Position numbers and translations under genes: made by a program
Shown: positions 24,243 to 35,200 of the stretch, in pieces
Layout: the number at the start of each line of letters is the position of its first letter
Position numbering within the stretch: position 1 is the first letter of the stretch
Notes under the pieces: model-generated
What the model was told of the DNA's origin: nothing
Seen by the model: only the letters and a program-made list of their open reading frames with translations
Database searches by the model: none
Assembly: GCA_002424095.1 (NCBI GenBank)
Contig: DIPL01000020.1
Span: 10,189-65,807 of the forward strand
Direction: 5' to 3'
From: Christensenella sp. UBA5489
Lineage (GTDB): Bacteria; Bacillota; Clostridia; Christensenellales; UBA1242
DNA length: 55,619 nt

Positions 24243-27200
24243 TTATTTTTTTGATTTTTTTCTACGTTTCATTTCGGCTTTAACATCTTCATCTGTAACT
24301 TGACCAACATCCTTGCCTTCACGCAAATCTTTCATAAATGAACTGGTATCCATTTTATAACGATTTAATTCCATACTTTGAAGTTCGGCTTTTATAACCT
24401 TTCTTTTTCTATTATTTAAGACTGAGAAAATAATTAGCAACGCAAGAAGTCCTGGAACAATTATGCTAACTAATATTATTGCAGTAAGTATAGTTCCATT
24501 AAGTTGAGTTTCAACCATACTGATTAAATTATTGCCATATTCTTCAAACCAGCTTTCCGTGATTGTCAATGTTATTGAATTATCTCTAACAACGGCATAA
24601 TCAGAATTTTTAAGTTCTTCAATACTGACATTGTTAATTGTCCAGTTTTTGACAACTTGACCGCTTGCAGGTGTGAACATAATAACAACTTCATCTCCCA
24701 CTTTAAAACTTTCGGCGCTAATATCCATTTCGCCACCACCTTTTACTTCGGGTGTGAAATCAATATCATAAATAATATCAGCAAATTCTAAAAGTAGAGT
24801 TCTATCATTTTTCAAGGTTATATTTGCAATGTTTGGATTTAATAAATCCTTTTCCGAACTGCTTAGTGTTTTGAAAGGTATGAAATCAAAATGTGTGTTT
24901 TCAGAAACTTCGATTTGAAGTTTTGTTCCTATATCAAAATTGTTTATTGCTGGATTTGAAAGTTCATCATATTCGCCAGTTTCCGAATTATAAATCTTGA
25001 TTATAAAACTTCCCATATCTTGTTGTTCATCGGGAATTATCACATTTAATTCATATTGTTTTACATAATATGCAATTAATATAATTTGATTGTTTATTGT
25101 TCTATAAGTTTCCAAAAAGTTCGTGTCAACTGTTTGCTCTGCGGCTATTTTTTCGTTTTCGCCATTTTTAAATATAAATTTTTCAAACCTATAACTTTCG
25201 GGAGCGACTAGATTTTCAATGCTTATAATGTCATTAAGTTTTGCTCTATCTGCTTCAATGTCATTAATTAATAATTTTATATCTGCACCAGTCAGTGCAT
25301 CTTCATTATTTATGTCAATTGTTTTTAGAACAATTTCATAAATATCTTCATTAAAAGTAGCCGTTACGTCGACGAGAGAGTTCAAAACAATGTTTAAGTT
25401 CTTTTCATCGGATTCATTGATAACGCCGCACTCAGAGCCGTTAAAGTCTGCAAAAAGATAGTAAGTGTTAGGTTTTGCAGTAATATTTATAACCGTGCCT
25501 TTTTCGAAATACATATTCTCTATTTCACTATAAGAAACAGGAGCAGACCCGTCTGTCTTAACAACGTTGATATCAAGCGAACCGCCAGCACCGCTGGAAA
25601 TATTCACCATATAATCAATTGCATATTCTGCAATTAAAATAACTTTTTCACCGTCGATATATTTGTTCAAAAAGTTCTCATCAATCACATTATTATTTTC
25701 AAATATATATTGGTTTTCGCCATTCATTCCATAATTAAATTCTTCTAATTGATTTGTTATATGGTTATACATTTTCCACGAAACAAATCTATAACGTGAA
25801 TTGCCTTCTAAATTTTCAACACTCGGTGCAAAAAAGAAAATGTCCGCTTTTTCATTTAAAAGTAATGGACCGTTATTCGGTCCTTCACTTATTTCAGGAA
25901 GATTCCCTGGTTTAGAGCCATCTTTTAATTGAACAATGAGTTCAACGATATACTCAATTTTTTCAAAGACAACTTCGATATTTATTTCTATGTCAGTTGC
26001 TGTTTGTGGAAAATCTGATAGATTAACAAAGTCTAAATTTAACATTGCAATATTATTTGTCGCAAGTAAATCAGGACAATAAGGAACAAAAGGGAAAAAA
26101 GTTTCTCCATCTTTATAAGAATATGTTACCTTAAATTCTGTTGTTTTATAGTGGTCAATCGGCAAGCCTTCCAAGATAATCTCAATGCCATCTTGTAATG
26201 TTATTTGCCCCGAATAACTTACATCTCTGTCTGCAATTTTAATCTTGCCTAAACTTGCATCATTTGTACTTGCAGAAACGGCAATATCAGTCGTTTTTTT
26301 GGCGGCTCTGATTTTAAGTTCGCCGAAAATCCAATATGTTCCACTTATTTCAGTTTCAGGGTCAACAAAAGTTACATATTCATCAATGAATTCTTGATCA
26401 ATAGGATAATCAAGCAAACTTAATGTTTTTGATTTTCCTACTAACGGAACCCACTTGCCTGCATTTTCATCTATTTGTTTCCACACTTGCCAGCCTACAA
26501 AATCTCCTTCGCCAGTAACCGTTAATTCAAAATGATTATTATAAATGCTTTCAATTGTAAAACCACCCGCAAAACCGTCTTTTTCATATGTTGCTTCATA
26601 TTCATAAGCCAAACTACCAACTCCGGCAGGTTCAATTAGTAGTTTATAATATTTTGTTGTTTCAAAGTTTGCATATAAAGTAATGTCGGAATTTTGCAAA
26701 ACAACGGGTGTTCCAATTGGATAAAATTCATAATTTTCATCTTGTGAATTTAAACTTGTCGACCAGCCTATGAAAGTTTTGCCTGCTTTATATTCTATTA
26801 TATTTAAAGATTCCTTATAAGTCGCTCTATAAATATTCTCAGTGCCATCGACATTTAAAGTAACTGTAATTCCGAAAGTTTTTAAATATGGTGCACCATT
26901 GTTGCCTGTTCCGTTTTCATCGGGCATTAGCCACGCACCTGTTTCGCTAAAATCATAACCTACACTTTCATATGTCGCTTGCGTTTGAAGTTCTTGTTTA
27001 CTTAATATTCTAGAAATATCAGCACCCTCTTCGCCTTCTTCTTTATCAATAATTATAAGATAGCCCGATGTACCACTGTCAAGAGCATGACTAATACTCC
27101 CGAATAAGTTTAAATTATTTGATGGGTCAAACTCACCTTCATTAGTTAAAACAATTTCATCTTCATCATTTATACTAAAAGCTTTTATAAGTTCAACAAT

Positions 27201-29138
27201 CTGTGTTCTGTTCGCTTTTGTTGCATAATTAATTCTGCTTATAATTCCACCAGCATTATTTGTGCCTTGATACGCCTCGCCAGCATTAATACATTCATTA
27301 ATTTCAATCTCTCTTATGCGATGGTTTTCTTCATCAGCTCCGTCATTGCTTGTGTTAAATGTAAGATAGCCTATTAAACCACCGTTATAACTTGCCCCCA
27401 TTACAGAGCCAGTGTTATAACATCTTAAAAGAGAGGAATCTACATAAAATGTCGGATGAATATATAATTGTGCATAACTAACCAAACCGCCAGCATAACT
27501 ACTGCTTCCAATAATATCTCCTATATTAAAACTTTCTTCAATTTGAAATGAACCTCTTATATCTCCCAATAAACCGCCAACATTGCTCCCTTCAATATTC
27601 CCTAAATTATATGAGTTTGTAATGCTTACATTGCCAATATTTGTTGTTGTATTATAAGGCATACACGCAACCAAACCTGCGACATAACTATTTAATACCG
27701 CAGTTATGTCGCCTGAATTATAAGAATTTAAAATTTCAAGGTTTCCATAATAATGATATGCGACTAAACCTGCCGAGTAACTGCTACCATCGTTTGCTAA
27801 ATTCGATTTATTGTAAACTCTGTCTAGTGTCGCATTCCCATATAGAAAAGTTATAATACCTGACATATAACTTCCAGAACTCAATTCTCCCGCATTATAG
27901 CAGTTTTCCATTATCAATTTAAAACTTTGAGTTGTCGAATAATTAACACTGGTTATAAGACCGCCGACATAATTAGTTGCAATAAGTTGTCCGATGTTGT
28001 ATGAATTCTTTATGCTTACATCATCTCGGATATTACCATCGCCTACATAGCCAACTAAACCTGCCGCATTTATGCCTTCAACAATCCCTTCATTATAACA
28101 ATTTTCAATATCAACGCCATAATAAGCCCTACCAACCAATCCAGCGCAATAACTCGCAGCAACAACATTTCCTTCAATACTTCCCGAGTTATAAGAATCT
28201 ACTAATTTCACATAATTCGCATATGCAACAATTCCCGCAAGGTAATTTTGAGCATATATAGTTCCATTGTTTACAGCATTTAAAATTGTAATGTTCTGAT
28301 TATCTCTATAAGGCTGTTCACCCCCAACTGTTGTGCTTAATTCAATATGCGCTACAATTCCTGCCGCATAAGAGCCAGTGTTATTTATTGACGCATTATT
28401 TACAACATTACTGATTTCAACGGTGTTATCTAATGGGATAAGTCTAGAAACAAAACCTGCAACATAACTCGAACCTGTATTCATTGTTTCAATATATCCA
28501 TTAACTGTTACGTTGTCGATTTTAAGACCGCCATAAACATGACCTACAATTGCGGCATAATAAGCGCCTGAGCCTTGTATGTAAACATTGTCAAACGTTA
28601 AGTTTCTGAATTCATTTTGCTTTATTATTGGATGACTCGGATTACTACGAGCATAAGCAATCAAGCCTTGATAACTTCCCGACGCTTCCAAAATTGTTAA
28701 GTTTTTAATAGCGAATCCTTTACCGTCAATGATTCCCATAAAACTACGCTCATTTAAATTTTCAGTACCCATAGGAAGCCAATTTTTTCCAGCCAAATCA
28801 ATGTCATTGCCAAGTTCATAAAATTTTAAAGTTTCACTGCCCCTATTATTATTTCTGGTTAAATATGAAATAAATGCCAAATCATACGGCGTTTTAATTA
28901 TAAGAGCAGTTTCTCTCGTTGTACCGCCTCTGCCTGTGTTATAGTCTTTATAAGCCAAATCATAGTTGCGGAAATTATTTTCGTCGAAACCATCAAGCCA
29001 TTCCCCTTCCACACTTGGCGCTCCCTCACAAAATGCAGTATATTTGGAATTTATCTGCCCAAAAGCACTTGCCGTAATGGCAACGATTACCAAAAAAATT
29101 ATTGCTAAAATACAATATCTTTTCTTTGCAATGTACAT
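24243..29138 (-). CDS. giant GLUG/InlB-repeat surface protein with cytoplasmic tail (1631 aa)
   Basis: A type I membrane protein. A signal segment is at residues 8-27. About fifteen GLUG-type repeats follow between about residues 90 and 640 (each with a core like AGLVGY followed by SYNxGxI), predicted to form a beta-helix. Near residue 755 an InlB-B/Flg_new-type repeat begins (KAGKTFIGWSTS). Several bacterial Ig-like or repeat domains with GGSLDI- and GEMDIS-type motifs come next. The C-terminus has a transmembrane helix at about 1546-1574, then LNNRK and about 55 basic cytoplasmic residues. There is no LPxTG sorting signal. It is a paralogue of the 2201-residue protein encoded 77 bases upstream. 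Confidence 0.85.
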   Translation of the reverse strand: MYIAKKRYCILAIIFLVIVAITASAFGQINSKYTAFCEGAPSVEGEWLDGFDENNFRNYDLAYKDYNTGRGGTTRETALIIKTPYDLAFISYLTRNNNRGSETLKFYELGNDIDLAGKNWLPMGTENLNERSFMGIIDGKGFAIKNLTILEASGSYQGLIAYARSNPSHPIIKQNEFRNLTFDNVYIQGSGAYYAAIVGHVYGGLKIDNVTVNGYIETMNTGSSYVAGFVSRLIPLDNTVEISNVVNNASINNTGSYAAGIVAHIELSTTVGGEQPYRDNQNITILNAVNNGTIYAQNYLAGIVAYANYVKLVDSYNSGSIEGNVVAASYCAGLVGRAYYGVDIENCYNEGIVEGINAAGLVGYVGDGNIRDDVSIKNSYNIGQLIATNYVGGLITSVNYSTTQSFKLIMENCYNAGELSSGSYMSGIITFLYGNATLDRVYNKSNLANDGSSYSAGLVAYHYYGNLEILNSYNSGDITAVLNSYVAGLVACMPYNTTTNIGNVSITNSYNLGNIEGSNVGGLLGDIRGSFQIEESFNIGDIIGSSSYAGGLVSYAQLYIHPTFYVDSSLLRCYNTGSVMGASYNGGLIGYLTFNTSNDGADEENHRIREIEINECINAGEAYQGTNNAGGIISRINYATKANRTQIVELIKAFSINDEDEIVLTNEGEFDPSNNLNLFGSISHALDSGTSGYLIIIDKEEGEEGADISRILSKQELQTQATYESVGYDFSETGAWLMPDENGTGNNGAPYLKTFGITVTLNVDGTENIYRATYKESLNIIEYKAGKTFIGWSTSLNSQDENYEFYPIGTPVVLQNSDITLYANFETTKYYKLLIEPAGVGSLAYEYEATYEKDGFAGGFTIESIYNNHFELTVTGEGDFVGWQVWKQIDENAGKWVPLVGKSKTLSLLDYPIDQEFIDEYVTFVDPETEISGTYWIFGELKIRAAKKTTDIAVSASTNDASLGKIKIADRDVSYSGQITLQDGIEIILEGLPIDHYKTTEFKVTYSYKDGETFFPFVPYCPDLLATNNIAMLNLDFVNLSDFPQTATDIEINIEVVFEKIEYIVELIVQLKDGSKPGNLPEISEGPNNGPLLLNEKADIFFFAPSVENLEGNSRYRFVSWKMYNHITNQLEEFNYGMNGENQYIFENNNVIDENFLNKYIDGEKVILIAEYAIDYMVNISSGAGGSLDINVVKTDGSAPVSYSEIENMYFEKGTVINITAKPNTYYLFADFNGSECGVINESDEKNLNIVLNSLVDVTATFNEDIYEIVLKTIDINNEDALTGADIKLLINDIEADRAKLNDIISIENLVAPESYRFEKFIFKNGENEKIAAEQTVDTNFLETYRTINNQIILIAYYVKQYELNVIIPDEQQDMGSFIIKIYNSETGEYDELSNPAINNFDIGTKLQIEVSENTHFDFIPFKTLSSSEKDLLNPNIANITLKNDRTLLLEFADIIYDIDFTPEVKGGGEMDISAESFKVGDEVVIMFTPASGQVVKNWTINNVSIEELKNSDYAVVRDNSITLTITESWFEEYGNNLISMVETQLNGTILTAIILVSIIVPGLLALLIIFSVLNNRKRKVIKAELQSMELNRYKMDTSSFMKDLREGKDVGQVTDEDVKAEMKRRKKSKK

Positions 29139-29215
29139 AATCTACCTTCCTTCTTTTAACTGAATTGTTTAATATGCTTTTAATGTTTTATTTCCAATAG
29201 TTTCTATTTATTGTT

Positions 29216-32200
29216 TCATTTGTCTTTATCATCATTTTTTAAGTCAGATAAGAATTTTCCACGGTCTAAACCTAACTGCATTGTTGCACTTCTTTCTTTT
29301 GCCGCCATATACTGGGCTTTCTTTCTATTGTTTAAAATTATAAACAGTAAAATTCCTGCAAGGAGAATAGGAATTGTAATTCCGCCTGCTAAAAGAATTG
29401 TAAAATAAGTTGAATTCATCATTGTTTTAATTTCACTATTAAAATCAAGTCCGTAAGTATCAAGCCAGTTTTCATCAATTGTTATAACCAACGTATTATT
29501 GCTATATTTAACATTTTCTATTGCTTTTGCATCGTGCTCTATGCCGTTTTTATCAATTATCATCCACGATTTAATTTCATAACCACTGCTTACATTAAAT
29601 GAAACAGTCAATTTATCGCCGACACCGACTTTATCGCTACTGAACGTAATTTCGCCTTTTGCATTGCTTGTATCTGCTTTTTCTTCAATTTCAAAAACTT
29701 TTGAAACGAAGTTTAAAACTATATATCTGTTTGTTGTCAATGATAATTCAAGTGATTTATCAGCAGGAGTTAAAACATCGCCAAGTTCCATATCTACACC
29801 TGAAAAATCGACAAATTCGTAATATAATTCATTCGTAACTTCTGCTTCAATAATTAAAACTGTTCCGTACGCAAAATCTGTTTCGTCCGCTTCCACTTGG
29901 ACTTTTTGCTCGTCTACAACTTTAAATAATTTAAAAATTCCTTTTGAAGCATCAGAACTTTCAATATTTAAAGTATAAAGTTCAAAATATTTCGCAACAA
30001 CAATAATTTCATTATTTTCATTTGCGTATGTTTGAAGAAAATCTTTTGTAATATTTATATCAATTATAACGTTATTATCTGTTATATTAAATTTTTCCAA
30101 AGTTATTGGAATTAAAACTCCATCGACATTGAAATACCAACTACCGAAAACATAGCAGCCGTCCGCAATATCTTTATCTGCTTCAATTAAACCAATTGAA
30201 TAAATAACTGAGCCTTCAACAATTTTATTATTATTAACAGATGCAGAAACGTCGATATTGTTTTTTTCTAGAATATTACTTTCAACTAAATCTTGATTAT
30301 TGTTATCTATTATTTTTGAAATGATTGTATAATAGAAAGATTCAAATTCAACTGTTATAGAAGCATCACCATTTATACGAAAATCAGCAATATTATTTTC
30401 TATATTGACCGCATCAATGCCTGTAAATTCCACAAACCTTGAATTCGAATTCGGTGTGGCAATTATAATTATATTTGAATTTTCATCAATATAAGCTTGA
30501 TTATTTTTATCAATGGTTATGGCTTCGGTTTCGCCATTTTCTTCGCGGATATAAGCCTCAAAAGTGCCCTCTCCGTCGCCATTAGGATCAACCACAATTT
30601 CAAAAATATATCTTTCAACAAAAACTGCAAAAATCTCAATTTCCCCGTTTGTAATGAATTTATTTAAAAATTCTTCGGTGAATTTAGAACCTTCGGTATA
30701 GAAATATCTTTCATAAACTCCGACATTATTTAAAATTAAGAAATTTATAAATCGATAATTAAAGTTATCTGCAATACCAAAATTTATTAAATCTTCGCCT
30801 ATCTTAATTGTTGGCAAATTATCATCGCCCGTAACTAAGTCTGCCGTTTCAGTGGAAATCGCTGTTATTAAATCGTTTTTTACTTGATTAACCGTTATTG
30901 TATATTCAATTTCTTGGAAATTCAATTCAATGTTGTAACGCCCCGCCGTTAATATTGTGAAAGTACGTTCATCACCTGTTCCAGAAACAGTCAACATTGT
31001 GCTATAATCTGGAATTATTTCGCCTTTATTATCCCTTATTACAAAGTCCGTAAATTCATAATGATTTATAGGATTTATTTTTAATGTGAATGAATTTTCG
31101 CCAACGGCTGTTCCATAATCGGAAAGTAGCGTTCCAACTCTATATGATACGTCATCAACTTCAATTATTGCACGGTTTGAATATCCGCTTGCAAAGTCAA
31201 TTGAGATAAATGCTTTTGTTCCGATTGAAATAGGTCGAAATTTTATTGATTTTCTGCCTTCATCATCAACAAATGCCCACCTGTCGACGAAAGCATCATC
31301 TAAAATTCCACCAGTGCCAAGAAGAACAAGATTTTGCGGAGTTTCAACATAATAAACAAATTCTGATAAATTTGGGTCAAAAATTTCCCAATTTTGGAAA
31401 ATATCTCCTTCATTTGGACTTGCATACGCAATGACATCGGTCATACTTCTTTCAATATAGTGATCCGAAATAACGGTTTCTTCTGTGTTTTTTAAAACAC
31501 CAGTTCCAACTTCTATAAAGATTTTTTCAGGAGTCCAGATAGCATAGAGATGAAATGTATTACTAGAAGGTTCAATTGTTTCGTCGTAATAATACCTTTC
31601 TCCACTCCCATCAGTGTTTAAACTCCAATATGCAAAATCATAATATTTTCTTGTTGGCTTAGTAATCAATTTTTCAGTTATTAAAATTTGATTCCCGACT
31701 AAACTATTCACAGTTCCGAACTCATCATCTCCGCCATCATTATTATGAAATCGAATCTCACAAGGATACATATTTGTTAAAAAAGGTTTGCCTTCGTTAA
31801 AACTCTCAAAAATTGCCCAATAAGTTTTTTCACCTGTTTCAACGTCTTCGCCGTTAAAACTCCAATCGACATAAGTGTTTTCAGTTGCAAAATCTGCATC
31901 TGTGAATGTAGTTGAAGTGTTCCCTACAAAAGTTCCAGTCAAATTGCCATGAGTTGCTCCGCACTGTGCATAATCTCCATATCCATCAGGAGAGCCGTCT
32001 TTATCAACGGCATATAAACATTTGTCAATTGTAACAGTTAATGACATATCGTTAATAGAACCGTATAGCCCAATATATCCAACAAAACCTCCATATCTAT
32101 CAAAACTTAATGAGCCACTCTCAAATGTTTCCGTAAATTTTGCTATGTTATAACAAAATTGAATTTCAAGTGGCAATTCTGTCCCTCTTAAAGTTGAGTG

Positions 32201-35200
32201 GAGGTTGAAATATACTTCGCCAATAAATCCACCAATTCTTGTATTGCTGTCATAAACACTGCCGACAAAATTTCCTTCAAATGAAACATTTTTGATTTTA
32301 TATTCTAAATTATCGGAAACGTTTGAATACATTTCAATTCGACTTGCAATGCCACCAATGCGCTCGTTTCCGCAAATATCACCAGTTATCACTATATTAG
32401 ACAATTCAAGCCCGCCTCGATTATAACCAATGACACCTCCGACATAAGATGCCCTTTCATTATAGTTGAGAGTGCTTGAAACATTTGCATCGACAAAGCA
32501 TTCTGAAATCACTGTTGTTCCGTTGCTCGCTGTACGACCATAAGCATTATAAACCGCACCAACAATTCCGCCGACATAGTCTGCTTTTACTGCAATGTTT
32601 GAAACCTTGCATTTTATAATCTCAAAATTAACAGAATTATTTCCATATGCAACCAAACTACCTGCATAGTTTATATAACTTAATGCTCGTGGCGTGTTTT
32701 CCAAATTAATCTCAAAGGTATTCTCACATTCATTTAAAATTACATTTCTCGCAATACCAATTAAACCACCTAAATAGTACCATTCACTATACTCTGTACC
32801 ATCTGTGCTTGAATCCGAAAGTTGTCCGGTATTTTTTGAGTCTGTCAACTCAACAGTATCTCCGCTTTGATAGACTAAACCAGCAAGTCCACCAATTATT
32901 CTAGTTCCATTTCCCACTGGATTAATTAAATACGCATTGCAGGTTATTTTTCCGTTATTTACAACATCAGTACCATTTAGAATGCCAATCATACCAGCAA
33001 TGCCTGCTGCAAATTTACCTGTTACAGCACCATCGTTTGTTACTGAATTTAAAGTCAATGTTCCACTAGTATTACTTGCTCCTAAAATTCCACCAGCATA
33101 TCCATAATTATAATAAATAGTTCCTTCTATATCTTCTATTCCTGAATTACTTAAAATTTCTCCTGAATTTGTAACATTTGTTAAAATCACGTTCGCCAAA
33201 ACCCTAGCATAATTACAACCGATGATTCCACCCACAAATTGCCCTGTAATATTTCCTGTGTTTTGTGAATCTGAAATTTTCACTTGTGCTCCGGCAGAGT
33301 TGATATGACCAACAAGTCCGCCTGTTGCATAGTTATAATTTCCTGCATTTCGTGAAATGACCGTACTGGTTACATTTCCAGAATTTTGCGAATTTTTAAT
33401 ATTTAAAATTCCAGTGTTCATTAAGCCAATAAAACCGCCTGTATAATAAGACGTTGAATTGACTATGCCCGTATTTTCGGTTTCTTCTATATTAACAGTT
33501 TGTCTGCTTTGTCCGATTAAACCACCAACCGAACTTGTTCCTGAAACACTGGCATTATTTACGCAGTAGGTAGTAATGTCTCCAATTAAAGGTAAAATAT
33601 TTACAACCGAAGCCGTGTTTGCGTAGCCAATTAAACCACCGACATTGCTTACACCACTAACCGTTTTAGTATCCGAAGTTAGAACTCCTTTAAGAGTTAC
33701 AGAATAAGCACTTCCAATTATGCCACCGACATTATTTCCGATTCCTTCGACATTACCTAATTGCACTACATTTGAATAAACACCTCTTGCTGTCCCCACA
33801 ATGCCACCGACATAACTCTTTCCTTTGACATTTCCATTGTTTGTGAAATTTGAAATATTTGATTCAATTCTTAACATATTGCCCGACAAACCGCCGACAT
33901 TATTGCCATATGTAGAAATTTCTCCATTGTTAACTGAATCAACAACCGTTGTCAAGGCATTATTATATCCAAAAACCCCACCGACATATCTAGTTATTAT
34001 ATTTTCTTCACTATTTAAATAGCCAGTTGGAATTTGATATAAAACTTCTTCATCTTCTGTAAGTTCATTCGTTGTTTGATTATCAAATATTAAATTGGTA
34101 TTATTTATAAAATTGTCAATTGTATATGTGCTTGTTCCATAGGCATTGCCAACCGCTCCACCAACTATACTTCCCAGCAAAATTCCTTGATTTAAAGAAT
34201 TTATGATTTCAATTTTACTACCTGCCCCGGCGGACATTCCAATCACACCGCCCGTGCCTCTTATATCATTATATAAATATAATGGCGAACCTACAATTTT
34301 GCCATAATTTTCAAAATTCGTTACGATAATTTCACCGCCATTTGTATAGCCAATTGCACCGCCTGCTGATGCCCCGATGATTTCTGCTGTTAAAGTATTC
34401 TCCGAATTCGTTATTTCAGAATCTCTCCCCGTCCAAACACCAACCAAACCACCAACTCCGTTATATCCCGTTATATTTAAGGTGCCTTGAACCTTTCCGC
34501 TATTAGAACAATTATCAATCACGGTTTGATTGTCAACATATCCAATAAGACCGCCAATATTATATGTTTCAGATATTATTTCGGCACTGTTTGATGAATC
34601 CTGAGCATTTATTTTACTGCCTCTACCAACTAATCCTCCGAGTTCATTTCTACCTTCGACTTTTCCAGAATTCGTTACATTAATAAGTGTTGCATCGTAT
34701 GCACGACCAATAACTCCGCCTGCTCTATAACTTCCAACTTTAACATTGCCACTGTTCTCCGAGTCTATAACACTCAATTTTAAATTTATCATTGTCGAGT
34801 TTCCAATAAGACCACCGGCTACTGAATGTGTGCAGTCAATCGTACCATTGTTTGTTAAATTTTTAAAGGTTAACTCCCCTTCGCCTTGAACAACTGCTAC
34901 GATTCCGCCTGCGTAGATATCTCCTGAATTGTCTCTTTTTGCAATTATTGTTCCATTATTTGTTGCGTTTTCAATTATCGTATTACTGTTTCTTGCCACA
35001 ACACCAGCAACATAAGCCTTGCCGCGAATTTCCGTATTTGCGCTTACCGCTATATTCGTTATTTTGTTTATATCAAAATTTTCTGTTGTGTTTGCGAATG
35101 CAACAAACCCAGCAACATAGCTGCTTCCCTCCGCAGGAGTTGTCTGATTAAATGTTCCAACATAGCCGTCAACCGAAACATTATCAATTTTGACATTATA

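Noticed and set aside
27641..28261. Plus-strand open frames inside the giant surface protein genes
   Set aside because: They are antisense shadows of the repeat-rich coding sequence, with no start signals and biased residues (His, Leu, Gln).
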